Positions 15,105 through 23,241 of a stretch of DNA of 38,028 nucleotides are shown here, piece after piece. Made by a program: the position numbers and the translations under genes. The notes beneath the pieces are model-generated. The model was not told the DNA's origin. It ran no database searches and was given only the letters and a program-made list of their open reading frames with translations. This stretch comes from CANRIN01 sp964493515 (lineage in GTDB: Bacteria > Bacillota > Clostridia > Oscillospirales > JAAYOS01): contig CAZBNJ010000017.1 in the NCBI GenBank assembly GCA_964493515.1, positions 1 to 38,028 of the forward strand, in the 5' to 3' direction. Positions within the stretch are counted from its first letter, which is position 1. Each line of letters starts with the position of its first letter.

Positions 15105-16418
15105 TTAACCCCAGATTTTCGGGAACACATAGTGCTCTGTCTCGTAACGAGCGCGCTCGACGTCTACCGTCTTGTACTCGCCGTTTTCGTAGAGCACCTT
15201 GCCGCGTACCATCGTCATGCACACGTCGTTTCCGCGCGCGGCAAAGACCACGTTTGAAAGCAGGCTGTGCTCGGGATAGAGGTGCGGCGCGTCGAGATCG
15301 AGCACCGTGATGTCCGCGTCATATCCGACCGTGAGCCTGCCGCACTCGTTTTCGCGGCCCTGCGCCTTCGCGCCGTTCAGCGTAGCCATAGCGAACGCAT
15401 CCGGCGCGGGCACGAGCGACGGGTCGAGGTTTGCCGCCTTGTGCATTATCGCCGCCGCCTTTATCTCCTCAAACATATCGTGCGAGTTGTTCGAGCTTAC
15501 GCCGTCGGTGCCGAGCGCGACGTTCACGCCCGCGTTCTTCAGCGCGGTCACCGGCGCAAAGCCGCTCGCGAGCTTCATGTTCGACACCGGATTGTGCGCC
15601 GCCGACGCGCCGTGCGCCGCGAGTATCTCGTGGTCGTGCGGAGTGGTCCATACGCAGTGGGCGCAGTTCGCGGGAACGTCGAACACGCCGTGCTTTTCAA
15701 GCACCTCGGCGGGGGTCATGCCCCACCGTCCGATGCACTCCTCGTGCTCGCTCTTCGTCTCGGACAGGTGGACGTGAAGGCGGATGCCGCGCTCCTTTGC
15801 GAACGCCGCGACCTTCTCCCACAGATACGGCTCGGAGGTGTACTCGCCGTGTATGCCCGCGTCGACGACGATGCGTCCGCCGTCGTGGCCGTGCCAGCGG
15901 TCGAACAGCTCGAGCGCCTCGCGCGAGTCGTTGCTGGACTTTTCGCCCGACCACTCGAATCCGCTCGGACAGGAGAATCGGGTTATCGCGCGGCAGAGGT
16001 TGGCCTTCATGCCGCCGAGGTCTATCCGCTCGGCGACCGTAGGCTCGAACATATACATATCGGTCACGCTCGTCGTGCCGAAGCGCACGCACTCGGCAAT
16101 GGCGAGGTCGGTGCAGGCGGACACGCAGCGCGCGTCCAGTTTGTCCTCGGCGGGGAATATGTAGTTGTTCAGCCACTCGTGAAGCTCACAGCCCTCGCCA
16201 AAGCCGCGGAACACGGTCATCGGCAGATGGGTGTGCGCGTTGACAAGCCCGGGGATGAGCGCCTTGCGGGTGCCGGATATCACGCGGTCGGGCTTGCAGT
16301 CGGGGCGGGTGTCGCCGACATAGGCTATCTTTCCGTCGTCGCCGACCAGCAGATACGCGTCCTTCAGTATCGGCTCATACGCCGAGGTTATTATCGATAT
16401 CTTCTCAAAAAGTATCAT
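15105..16418 (-). CDS. mtaD: 5'-methylthioadenosine/S-adenosylhomocysteine deaminase-like amidohydrolase
   Basis: Zinc-dependent deaminase of the amidohydrolase superfamily that converts methylthioadenosine, S-adenosylhomocysteine or adenosine to the inosine analogue. The 437 residues show the first metal motif HTH (H62, H64), then GIHGEYTSE, HVHLSETKSE, the zinc histidine segment CAHCVW and the catalytic aspartate in LGTDGVSSNNSHDMFEE. These fit the MtaD/SsnA/TrzN branch. The ATG at 16418 overlaps the stop of the purine nucleoside phosphorylase gene as TGATG, with GGAGA upstream; an ATG six codons earlier is less likely. Coupling to a phosphorylase suggests sequential deamination and phosphorolysis in purine or SAM by-product salvage. 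A guanine or cytosine deaminase cannot be excluded, but the motifs favour MTA/SAH. Confidence 0.85.
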   Translation of the reverse strand: MILFEKISIITSAYEPILKDAYLLVGDDGKIAYVGDTRPDCKPDRVISGTRKALIPGLVNAHTHLPMTVFRGFGEGCELHEWLNNYIFPAEDKLDARCVSACTDLAIAECVRFGTTSVTDMYMFEPTVAERIDLGGMKANLCRAITRFSCPSGFEWSGEKSSNDSREALELFDRWHGHDGGRIVVDAGIHGEYTSEPYLWEKVAAFAKERGIRLHVHLSETKSEHEECIGRWGMTPAEVLEKHGVFDVPANCAHCVWTTPHDHEILAAHGASAAHNPVSNMKLASGFAPVTALKNAGVNVALGTDGVSSNNSHDMFEEIKAAAIMHKAANLDPSLVPAPDAFAMATLNGAKAQGRENECGRLTVGYDADITVLDLDAPHLYPEHSLLSNVVFAARGNDVCMTMVRGKVLYENGEYKTVDVERARYETEHYVFPKIWG

Positions 16419-17248
16419 CACATCTTCTCCAGACAACCGAGTATGAATTTGGTGAAGCGCGGCTGTGCCTTGAGACCCTCCTCAAGCACCTCGCCGTCCA
16501 CGAACTGGCGCTTTTCGATGCCCGCCGCCATGTTGGTCATAAGCGACACGCCGAGCACCTTCATGCCGCAGTGGTTGGCGGCGATGGTCTCGGGCACGGT
16601 GGACATACCCACGGCGTCCGCGCCGAGCGTCCGTGCCGCGCGTATCTCGGCGGGCGTCTCATACTGCGGACCGCCGAAGAACATATACACGCCCTCGCGC
16701 AGGGTTATAGCGCACTCGTGAGCGACGTTGCGCGCTATCGCCTGATAGTCGGGGTGATAGGCGTGGAGCATATCCGGGAAGCGGATGCCCAGCTCGTCGA
16801 TGTTCTCGCCGCGCAGCGGGCTTTCCGGCCAGAGCTTGATGTGGTCTGTTATCAGCATCAGGTCGCCCACACGGAAGTCGGTGTTCACCGCGCCCGCGGC
16901 GTTGGTGAGTATCGCCTTGTCCACGCCGAGAAGGCGCGCGGTGCGGAGCGGATACACGACGGTCTGCATGTCGTAGCCCTCGTAGCAGTGGCAGCGTCCC
17001 TTCATCAGCATCACGTTCTTTCCGGCGAGCTTGCCGAAGTAGAACGCCCCGTCGTGACCGGGTGCGGTGGATACCGGAAAATTCGGTATGTCGCGGTAGC
17101 TGACGACCGTCGGGCTTTCGACCAAGTCGGCAAGCGACGCAAGCCCCGAGCCGAGCGTTATCAGTATCTCCGGCTTGAAGCCGCCTATCTTTGAGGTGAT
17201 GAATTCCGCGCTCTCGCGCAGACGAGCCATATAATCCTTTTCGGACAT
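16418..17248 (-). CDS. Purine nucleoside phosphorylase, trimeric type
   Basis: Cleaves inosine or guanosine with phosphate to the base and ribose 1-phosphate. The 276 residues carry the trimeric PNP motifs in order: GSGLASLAD (phosphate loop), APGHDGAFYFG, the GRCHCYEGYDM region (family pattern GR-H-YEG), TNAAGAVN, the GGPQYETPAEIRAARTLGADAVGMSTVPE region containing the purine-site glutamate, and MTNMAAG with the asparagine that reads a 6-oxopurine. The start at 17248 has GGGAGGG six bases upstream. It is the first gene of the operon that continues into the MTA/SAH deaminase and spoVB, behind its own promoter. Because of that partner, methylthioinosine is a possible natural substrate; sequence alone does not decide. 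Confidence 0.93.
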   Translation of the reverse strand: MSEKDYMARLRESAEFITSKIGGFKPEILITLGSGLASLADLVESPTVVSYRDIPNFPVSTAPGHDGAFYFGKLAGKNVMLMKGRCHCYEGYDMQTVVYPLRTARLLGVDKAILTNAAGAVNTDFRVGDLMLITDHIKLWPESPLRGENIDELGIRFPDMLHAYHPDYQAIARNVAHECAITLREGVYMFFGGPQYETPAEIRAARTLGADAVGMSTVPETIAANHCGMKVLGVSLMTNMAAGIEKRQFVDGEVLEEGLKAQPRFTKFILGCLEKM

Positions 17249-17287
17249 TTCGTTCCCTCCCGATTCAAGTTTTTGGCAGTTTAGGAT

Positions 17288-17316
17288 ATTGTAGCACAAA
17301 GTCGGACGGCTTACAA
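17288..17316 (-). promoter_or_regulatory. Sigma-A promoter of the PNP-mtaD-spoVB-mazG operon
   Basis: On the minus strand TTGTAA (17311-17316), 17 bp, TACAAT (17288-17293). The -35 box overlaps the stop codon of the upstream kinase gene. Confidence 0.65.
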
Positions 17317-18246
17317 GCCCGCCTCGCCGATGAATTCACGCAGCATCGAGTTTTTCGGCAGGAATTTCGCGTCGAGCGTGGGGAAAAGCTCGAGCGCGTC
17401 GCGGAGCCGCATTATCTCGTCGTAGCGGTCGAAATCGGGGGTCACGCCCTCGAAGATATGTCCCGCGAACGCCTTGAGCAGCGGCACCTCGCAGGCAAAC
17501 GAGCTGTCGAATATCACGTCCGCCGTGTTCTTGAAGGGGGATATCCACTGCTTTTCGCCGCGCCGAAGGTTTTCCCACATCGAAAAGGTGAGTGCCGCGC
17601 TCGCGCCGCGGAACAGCTCGTCGCGCACCGCTCGCCGGAGTATGCGCATCCAGGTGCCCTTGAACACCACCGCGCCGCTGTCGTCTACGATATTCGACCG
17701 CGCGGAGATGTAGACCTTCTCGGTCGGGACATCCGGCGCCGCGTCGCTGAGCGTGCCGTTCAGCGCATGTATGCCCTCGAATATCACCATCTCGTTTGCG
17801 CCCAGGCGGAGCGGAGTGCCCGCCGAGCGGTCGCGCGCCTGCTTGTGAAAATCGAATCGGGGCACGACTATCTCGTGGCCGGCGTTCAGCTCGGTGAAAT
17901 GGTCGGCGAGCAGCTCGAGGTCGAGGCACTCGGGGCTTTCAAAGTCGAACTCGCCGCGCTCGTTTCGGGGGCTGTTCTCGGTCACGTCGCGGTAGTAGTC
18001 GTCCATCGACACGGTTCGGGTGACGATGCCCATCTGTTCGAGGCGTTCCTCTATCTTGTGGGCGGTGGTCGTCTTTCCCGACCCGCTCGGTCCGCTCAAA
18101 AGCACGATGCGGCTGCCGTTAACACCGCTCGCGATACGGTTTGCGGCGCGTCGGATGTTCAGCTCGTAGCGGCGGTCGCACTCGGCGATGAAGCTCTGCG
18201 GATCGGTCGATACTTGTCGTATTATGTCTGTTAAATTATACGCCAT
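17311..18246 (-). CDS. Uridine kinase-like P-loop nucleoside kinase
   Basis: A 311-residue cytosolic kinase of the uridine kinase / phosphoribulokinase family. A short helical N-terminal region (1-50) precedes the P-loop GPSGSGKTTTA (K58), then MDDYYRD, which is typical of uridine kinases, FDFESPECLDLELL, the Walker B-like VIFEGIHALN, and a C-terminal segment with RILRRAVRDELFRGASA. The last 60 residues are longer than in E. coli Udk and resemble the C-terminal part of Clostridial nucleoside kinases that in other species are fused to a TGS-like N-terminus, absent here. The ATG at 18246 has AAGGAG six bases upstream; in-frame sequence further upstream is non-coding overlap with hemZ. It is the last gene of the MBL-hemZ-kinase operon. 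Confidence 0.85.
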   Translation of the reverse strand: MAYNLTDIIRQVSTDPQSFIAECDRRYELNIRRAANRIASGVNGSRIVLLSGPSGSGKTTTAHKIEERLEQMGIVTRTVSMDDYYRDVTENSPRNERGEFDFESPECLDLELLADHFTELNAGHEIVVPRFDFHKQARDRSAGTPLRLGANEMVIFEGIHALNGTLSDAAPDVPTEKVYISARSNIVDDSGAVVFKGTWMRILRRAVRDELFRGASAALTFSMWENLRRGEKQWISPFKNTADVIFDSSFACEVPLLKAFAGHIFEGVTPDFDRYDEIMRLRDALELFPTLDAKFLPKNSMLREFIGEAGL

Positions 18247-18256
18247 GTTGTTCTCC

Positions 18257-19789
18257 TTAATGATTGCTTTGCAGCCAGTTTGAAAGCTTCTCGCCTGACT
18301 TTCGGAAGTCGCAGGCGATGTATTCGGCGGCAAATTTCGGGTTTGACACCCGCTCGACAAGCTCGCCGGACACCAGCTTTGACATCCCGCCCGCGCCGAG
18401 CGCCAGACAGAATCCGACCTCGTCCATGATGAGCGAGTTGTATATGCAGTCGTGCCCGGGAAGCGACCATCCGGTGTTCTCCAGCGGCGCGACCATATAC
18501 TTCTGCCGATAGAGGTAGTATGGCGAGTAGCCGCCGCGCAGCAGGAGCGGATACGCCGCATTCACCATCGTCTCCGCCGCCGAGTTTTCGAGCGTCTCGT
18601 CCGCCTCGGTCGCGATGCGGTTGAGCGTTGAGCCGCGCTTTCGGGCAAGCGTGTGTATTGTCAGGTTTTCCGGTTTCAGGTCGAGTATGCGCGAAAGCGT
18701 GTCCGAAAATCCGTCGGGGGTGTCCCCCTCAAGCCCTGCGATGAGGTCGGTGTTTATCGTGTCAAAGCCTGCCTCGCGGGCGAGCGCGAACGCGTCGAAG
18801 AACTGCTCGGGCGAGTGCGGACGTCCCGCGAGCTTGAGCGCCGTCGGGTTCAGCGACTGCGGGTTTATGCTTACGCGAGTGACCGCCGAGCTTTTCAGCG
18901 CGAGCAGCTTTTCGCGGTCGATGGTGTCCGGCCGTCCCGCCTCGACGGTGAATTCCACGCCCTGCGGCGGTCGAAATGCGTCGAACAGCGCGGAGCACAC
19001 GCGGCGGAGCTGCTCGGGCGACAGCGTGGTCGGCGTCCCTCCGCCGATGTATATCGCGCGCGGGACAAGCCCGCTCGACCGCATTATCTCGCCGCGAAGG
19101 CGTATCTCCTCCAAAAGTTTTTCGACATACGGCTCTATCAGCGAGCCGCTCGCGCCGACCGATTCGCTGACGAACGAGCAGTATTTGCAGCGCGACGGGC
19201 AGAAGGGCACGCCGAGATAGAGCAGATAGCCGTCCGCACCGAGCGCCTCCTCCGCCGCAAGACCCGCCGACGCGGCGCGCACGGTCATCGACGCGCGGTC
19301 GGTCGAGAGCAGATAGCGGTCGGTGAGCTCCTTCATCGCGGCGTATCCGCTCGACTGCGATATCAGCCGCCGCGCGAGCTTTGTGGGACGCATTCCGGTG
19401 AGCGCGCCCCAAGCCCCGAGCGGCTTGTATTCGTTTATCGCCCTTGCTGTCGCGAGCTTCAGCGCGTGCTGCCGGCGGCGCACAAGCTCGCGGACGGCGG
19501 ACGGCGCGGTGGAGGCGTCCGCGCGGTCGGTCGGAAGCTCAAAGTTTTCGGGGAGGTCGAGACCGTCCGACGAAAAGTCGACCGTCGCGACATAGCCCTT
19601 TCCGCCGACCGACAGCGTCGCGTAGGCTCTGCCGTCGGAAATGCCTTCGATGCGGGTGACGAGCGCGTCGTCCGCGTCGGGCGGGTAGTCGTCAAGCTCG
19701 ACGGTCTGCTCCGGCGCGGCGCCGAGCAGGCTTATCATCGCCTCCTCCGCCGCAAAGCGGTATGTGTGATTGATTATGAAAAGTTTCAT
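18257..19789 (-). CDS. hemZ: Radical SAM coproporphyrinogen III dehydrogenase, HemZ-like
   Basis: A 510-residue radical SAM protein related to HemN/HemZ, which oxidatively decarboxylate coproporphyrinogen III without oxygen. The N-terminal 165 residues are the HemZ-specific region, ending with GALTGMRPTKLARRLI. The radical SAM core starts at YLGVPFCPSRCKYC with CxxxCxxC cysteines C197, C201 and C204. IYIGGGTPTTLSPEQL, TVEAGRPDT and RVSINPQSLN follow in the usual order. Family members with only this architecture may have other substrates, and no further heme biosynthesis genes are visible here. The ATG overlaps the stop of the upstream MBL hydrolase gene as ATGA. A long in-frame extension upstream is only another frame of that gene. 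Confidence 0.88.
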   Translation of the reverse strand: MKLFIINHTYRFAAEEAMISLLGAAPEQTVELDDYPPDADDALVTRIEGISDGRAYATLSVGGKGYVATVDFSSDGLDLPENFELPTDRADASTAPSAVRELVRRRQHALKLATARAINEYKPLGAWGALTGMRPTKLARRLISQSSGYAAMKELTDRYLLSTDRASMTVRAASAGLAAEEALGADGYLLYLGVPFCPSRCKYCSFVSESVGASGSLIEPYVEKLLEEIRLRGEIMRSSGLVPRAIYIGGGTPTTLSPEQLRRVCSALFDAFRPPQGVEFTVEAGRPDTIDREKLLALKSSAVTRVSINPQSLNPTALKLAGRPHSPEQFFDAFALAREAGFDTINTDLIAGLEGDTPDGFSDTLSRILDLKPENLTIHTLARKRGSTLNRIATEADETLENSAAETMVNAAYPLLLRGGYSPYYLYRQKYMVAPLENTGWSLPGHDCIYNSLIMDEVGFCLALGAGGMSKLVSGELVERVSNPKFAAEYIACDFRKSGEKLSNWLQSNH

Positions 19790-20520
19790 GGTATGAAGTC
19801 CTCGGTCGGGTCGATGAGCGGATAGCCCTCGTCGTCCAGCTCCTCGTCCCAGTCGTCCTCCGGCTCGGCAAATTCCTCCTCGCGGCCGCCGTCCACGCCG
19901 AACACCGCCTCCTGCATATGCAGATTGAACTCGCGCTCGCGGTCGAGGGTGGTCGCCTGGTCGTGGCCGGGATAGACCTTGAAGTCGCCGTCCAGCTCGT
20001 ACAGCCGCTTCAGACTGTCCGATATTGTGCGGAAGCTGCCGCCGGGGAGATCGGTGCGTCCGCAGCTGTCCCGAAAGAGTGTGTCCCCCGAGAACATAGC
20101 GCCGCCGCAGACGATGACCGCCGAACCGAGCGTGTGCCCCGGCGTCAGCAGATAGCGGAACTCCATCGAGCCGGCGACGAACGAGCTGCCCTCCTCCGCG
20201 AGGAAATCCGCCTCGATCGGCGTCTGGTCGAGATGCACCTTTGACGACAGACTGCGCAGCGGGGAGACGAGGCAGTCGGCGTCCGGCTTCGCGACGACCA
20301 CCTTTGCGCCGGTCATGCTTTTCAGCGCGGGCACGGCGAGTATGTGGTCGAAATGCCCGTGGGTAAGCAGGATGTAGTGGCATTTGAGCTTCTTCTGCTT
20401 CAGAAACGCGTCGATACGCTCCGCCTCGAAGCCGGGGTCGATTACAACGGCGTCGTTTCCGTCATACGCGACATAGCAGTTCGTGGCGGCGGGACCGACG
20501 ACGAAAGTTTTTATCTTCAT
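19786..20520 (-). CDS. MBL-fold metallohydrolase, glyoxalase II-like
   Basis: A 244-residue metallo-beta-lactamase-fold hydrolase. The metal motif is THGHFDH (HxHxDH), followed by the TPGHTLGS histidine, the bridging aspartate in FSGDTLFRDSCGRTDLPGGS and a last histidine in YPGHDQATT. This order and spacing match the small glyoxalase II / YcbL group, which hydrolyse thioesters such as S-lactoylglutathione analogues. The last 40 residues are an acidic tail (EEEFAEPEDDWDEELDDEG region) not needed for the fold. I use the ATG at 20520, preceded by GAGGTGAG; sixteen upstream residues would overlap the promoter. It leads a three-gene operon with hemZ and a uridine-kinase-like gene. The substrate is unknown. 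Confidence 0.88.
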   Translation of the reverse strand: MKIKTFVVGPAATNCYVAYDGNDAVVIDPGFEAERIDAFLKQKKLKCHYILLTHGHFDHILAVPALKSMTGAKVVVAKPDADCLVSPLRSLSSKVHLDQTPIEADFLAEEGSSFVAGSMEFRYLLTPGHTLGSAVIVCGGAMFSGDTLFRDSCGRTDLPGGSFRTISDSLKRLYELDGDFKVYPGHDQATTLDREREFNLHMQEAVFGVDGGREEEFAEPEDDWDEELDDEGYPLIDPTEDFIP

Positions 20521-20539
20521 GGGTCTCACCTCACCCAAT

Positions 20540-20568
20540 ATTATAAAGGAAATAAGCGGAAAATTCAA
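20540..20568 (-). promoter_or_regulatory. Sigma-A promoter of the MBL-hemZ-kinase operon
   Basis: On the minus strand TTGAAT (20563-20568), 17 bp, TATAAT (20540-20545). It is divergent from the MATE exporter promoter 30 bp away. Confidence 0.75.
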
Positions 20569-20596
20569 GATACAGCCGCGGCGCGCGCATACAGTC

Positions 20597-20625
20597 TTGA
20601 CAAGGCGGAAAAAGGGTGATAGAAT
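20597..20625 (+). promoter_or_regulatory. Sigma-A promoter of the MATE exporter gene
   Basis: TTGACA (20597-20602), 17 bp, TAGAAT (20620-20625). The predicted start near 20632 rules out the upstream TTG codon at 20628 as initiator. Confidence 0.75.
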
Positions 20626-20666
20626 AGTTGTGTTTTGAAACTAATACGACTGTGAGGCGGACTAAT

Positions 20667-22295
20667 TTGGCAGGACAAGGTGGAGGCGCCACGGCTGCGC
20701 CCAAAGTAAAAATGATAAAGACCTACATCGACGAGCTCGAGGTAGGCACGCCGGAATTTGTCGAACAGGAGACGAAGAAGTCGAAGGCAGAGCGCAAGCA
20801 GCTGCCGCCCGGCGCGGAATCGAAGACGCTGTATAAGGACATCGTGCGCATCGCGTGGCCGTCGCTTATTGAGATGACGCTCGCGAGCCTTGTCTCGATG
20901 GTGGACATGATGATGGTCGGCAAGATCCCGGGAATGGGCTCGTCGGCTATCACCGCGGTCAGCCTCGCGACCCAGCCGCGATTCCTGTTTATGATGCTGT
21001 TCATGGCGCTGAACACCGGCGCGACGGCGGTCATAGCCCGAGCGCGCGGAGCGGGAAATCGTGACGAGGCGAACAACATCCTTCGCCACGCGTTCCTTCT
21101 CAACTGCATCATGGCGATCCCGATGATGATAATCGGCTATTTCACCGCGGAACCGCTCATTCGCTTTATGGGCGGCGACGGCGTGAAGAACGGCACGATA
21201 ACCGCGGCTACGGTGGCGGCGAGCAAGGAGTATCTCCAGATACAGATGCTCGGCTTCCTGCCCACGATAATTCCGATAACCATTACGGCGGTGCTTCGCG
21301 GAACCGGAAACAGCCGTATACCGATGGTGTACAACATCGCCGCGAACGTCGTAAACGTGTTCCTCAACTGGGTGCTCATCTACGGCAACCTCGGCGCTCC
21401 GGCGATGGGCGTTGCGGGCGCGAGCCTCGCGACGATAATCGGCCTGTGCGTGTCGACGGTGATGGCGCTGTTCTCGGTGCTCAGCGGCAAGAACTATCTG
21501 CATCTCAGCCTTGCAAAGTTCAAGCTCAATATTCGCATAATCGGACAGATAATCAAGGTCGGCGTACCCGCGCTCATCGAGCAGGGCATAATGCGTGTCG
21601 GCATAATCATCTTCACCCGCACCATCGGCTCGCTCGGCGAGGTGAACATGGCGACGCACCAGGTGTGCATGAACATACAGTCGCTGACCTTCATGACCGG
21701 TCAGGCGTTCGCGGTCAGCTCGACCACGCTTGTCGGTCAGTGCCTCGGCAAGACGCGTCCGGACATGGCGGAGCACTACTCCCGCCGCTGCCGCAGACTC
21801 GGACTGTACGTCGCGCTGTTCCTGGCGGTCACCTTCTCCATCGGCGGCGGACAGGTGGTCAAGATGTACACCGACGCGTCCGATCCGACCTACCTGCAGG
21901 TGGTCATGCTCGGCGCGCTGCTGATGCTGTTCGTCGCGTTCCTGCAGCCGATACAGTCGTCGCAGTTCATCCTCGCGGGTGCTCTGCGCGGCGCGGGCGA
22001 TACCCGCTCGACGGCGGTGATAACGCTGATAACCGTGCTGGTCGTGCGTCCGGTGTTCGCGTGGTTCTTCGTGTCGCTGCTCGGATGGCGCGACATCAAC
22101 TTCACGCTCAACCCGACGCTTGAAAACATCGTTATGACGCTCTCGGGACTGCACGGAAAGGCGGAACCGGGCACGATACTCGTCAACCTCGGACTTATCG
22201 GCGCGTGGATCTCGATAGCGCTCGACCAGATCCTGCGCTCGCTGCTCGTCATGGCGCGGTACAACAGCGGCAGGTGGAAAAACATAAAGCTGTAA
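20667..22295 (+). CDS. MATE family multidrug/cation efflux transporter
   Basis: Twelve-helix multidrug and toxin extrusion transporter, about 542 residues. It has a hydrophilic N-terminal extension of about 60 residues with charged TKKSKAERKQ, longer than usual. The core starts at IVRIAWPSLIEMTLASLVSMVDMMMVG, the classic first MATE helix. The duplicated half begins around GQIIKVGVPALIEQGIMRVG. AVLRGTGNSRIPM and GALRGAGDTRSTAV are the paired RGxGxT loops of the two halves. I place the start at the TTG at 20667, six bases after GAGGCGG and downstream of the promoter; an ATG at 20712 is the alternative. It is transcribed alone and ends at a bidirectional terminator shared with spoIIQ. The drug or metabolite exported is unknown. 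Confidence 0.93.
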   Translation: MAGQGGGATAAPKVKMIKTYIDELEVGTPEFVEQETKKSKAERKQLPPGAESKTLYKDIVRIAWPSLIEMTLASLVSMVDMMMVGKIPGMGSSAITAVSLATQPRFLFMMLFMALNTGATAVIARARGAGNRDEANNILRHAFLLNCIMAIPMMIIGYFTAEPLIRFMGGDGVKNGTITAATVAASKEYLQIQMLGFLPTIIPITITAVLRGTGNSRIPMVYNIAANVVNVFLNWVLIYGNLGAPAMGVAGASLATIIGLCVSTVMALFSVLSGKNYLHLSLAKFKLNIRIIGQIIKVGVPALIEQGIMRVGIIIFTRTIGSLGEVNMATHQVCMNIQSLTFMTGQAFAVSSTTLVGQCLGKTRPDMAEHYSRRCRRLGLYVALFLAVTFSIGGGQVVKMYTDASDPTYLQVVMLGALLMLFVAFLQPIQSSQFILAGALRGAGDTRSTAVITLITVLVVRPVFAWFFVSLLGWRDINFTLNPTLENIVMTLSGLHGKAEPGTILVNLGLIGAWISIALDQILRSLLVMARYNSGRWKNIKL

Positions 22296-22352
22296 GAAGC
22301 GCTGAGGCAGACACGCCGAAGCGTTACAGCGACAAATACCGCACAACAAAAA

Positions 22353-22376
22353 GGACGGCGGATGCCGTCCTTTTTT
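22353..22376. terminator. Bidirectional terminator between MATE and spoIIQ genes
   Basis: GGACGGC (22353-22359), loop GGAT, GCCGTCC (22364-22370), with A5 before and T6 after. It serves both convergent genes. Confidence 0.9.
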
Positions 22377-22386
22377 CTGCTCTGTT

Positions 22387-23178
22387 TTACGGCAGGAGGG
22401 TGAGCGGGTCTATCTGCGCGCCTGCCCTGATGACCTCGAGATGCAGGTGCGGAGTGTCCGCGCTCTCCGCGTCGGCGGAAGCTCCGATCGCGCCGATGGT
22501 CTGTCCCGCCTCGACCGTGTCCCCGGCGGCGACCTTGACCGTCTCGGCGAGATTCTTATAGACCGAGTAGGTCGAGCCGCCGTGGTCGATGACGACGATC
22601 TTGCCCATCATCTCGTCGTCGTACACGTCCTCGACCACGCCGTCGCCAATAGCGGACACAAGCGCGCCAAGGCTGCCGGCGATGTCCGCTCCGGTGTGGA
22701 CGCGCCAGTCCTCCATCGTGTTCGAGAACACCAGCTCATCCACGCTGAACGGCACCATGACCTCGCCGCCGAGCGGCCAGACGTAGAAGCCGGCGGTCGG
22801 ACGCTTGGGCGGATTGAGGTCGGCTTCGCCCGCGACCTGGGTCGCGCCGGACGGCACCTCGGTCTCCTTCGACGCGGGCAGCGGCTTCGGCGTGCTCATC
22901 ACCACCTCGCCCGAGTGCAGCGCGCCGGACGGTACCTCGGTCGTGAGCGGCTCGGAGCTGGGCTTTGCGGTGGCGGCGGGGGTGATGGACGGCGCGGCGA
23001 CGACCGGGCTGACGTTCGGCACCGACATGAGGTCGTCCCCTTCGCCGTTGCCGCCGGAGAAGAAGAGCGCGTAGCCCGCGATGCCGACCGCCGCGACACA
23101 GATGATAAGGATGATGTAGAACCCTTTGCCGTTCAGAAATTCGACAAATTTGTTCGGCTTTGCACGATTGTTACTCAT
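22387..23178 (-). CDS. spoIIQ: M23 (LytM) peptidase with N-terminal anchor, SpoIIQ-like
   Basis: A 263-residue protein with a basic cytoplasmic N-terminus, one membrane segment (about 19-41), a Ser/Thr/Pro-rich linker (about 55-125) and a C-terminal LytM/M23 domain. This is the SpoIIQ plan: a forespore membrane protein that meets SpoIIIAH across the intermembrane space during engulfment. The zinc motif is complete: HTGAD (H161, D165) and HLHLE (H244, H246). B. subtilis SpoIIQ has lost the first histidine, whereas clostridial homologues such as that of C. difficile keep it. Identity as SpoIIQ is an inference from architecture and from a matching sigma-F promoter; a vegetative murein hydrolase is the alternative. 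Its GGAGG site is buried in a hairpin. It follows the acyltransferase gene with no terminator between. Confidence 0.83.
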   Translation of the reverse strand: MSNNRAKPNKFVEFLNGKGFYIILIICVAAVGIAGYALFFSGGNGEGDDLMSVPNVSPVVAAPSITPAATAKPSSEPLTTEVPSGALHSGEVVMSTPKPLPASKETEVPSGATQVAGEADLNPPKRPTAGFYVWPLGGEVMVPFSVDELVFSNTMEDWRVHTGADIAGSLGALVSAIGDGVVEDVYDDEMMGKIVVIDHGGSTYSVYKNLAETVKVAAGDTVEAGQTIGAIGASADAESADTPHLHLEVIRAGAQIDPLTLLP

Positions 23179-23181
23179 AGA

Positions 23182-23211
23182 AATACCTCCGAAAGAGTCT
23201 TCGGAGGTATT
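23182..23211 (-). promoter_or_regulatory. Hairpin hiding the spoIIQ ribosome binding site
   Basis: Perfect 12-bp arms AATACCTCCGAA and TTCGGAGGTATT with a six-base loop (23194-23199). On the minus strand the 3' arm carries the GGAGG of spoIIQ three bases before the end of the stem, and ATG follows TCT. There is no T run, so it is not a terminator. It should block translation of RNA that comes through from upstream genes. Confidence 0.8.
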
Positions 23212-23237
23212 GTTGCCGATATTTAGTCGGTATATTC
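23208..23237 (-). promoter_or_regulatory. Sigma-F-type promoter of spoIIQ
   Basis: On the minus strand GAATA (23233-23237), 15 bp, GGCAACAATA (23208-23217). The -10 fits the B. subtilis sigma-F pattern GgnnAnAHTR at all positions and the -35 fits GYATA at four of five; spacing is exact. The expected start near 23201 is inside the hairpin, so this RNA lacks almost the whole 5' arm. Confidence 0.65.
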
Positions 23238-23241
23238 GTGT

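Noticed and set aside
19790..20383. N-terminal extension of HemZ by about 200 residues
   Set aside because: The extension reads an alternative frame of the MBL hydrolase gene. The HemZ family start MKLFII at 19789 overlaps the MBL stop as ATGA.
20565..22349. Open frame of 594 codons on the minus strand opposite the MATE gene
   Set aside because: Composition is His/Arg-rich with no domain, it lies wholly opposite a clear MATE protein, and it runs over both divergent promoters. It is a by-product of GC-rich codon use.
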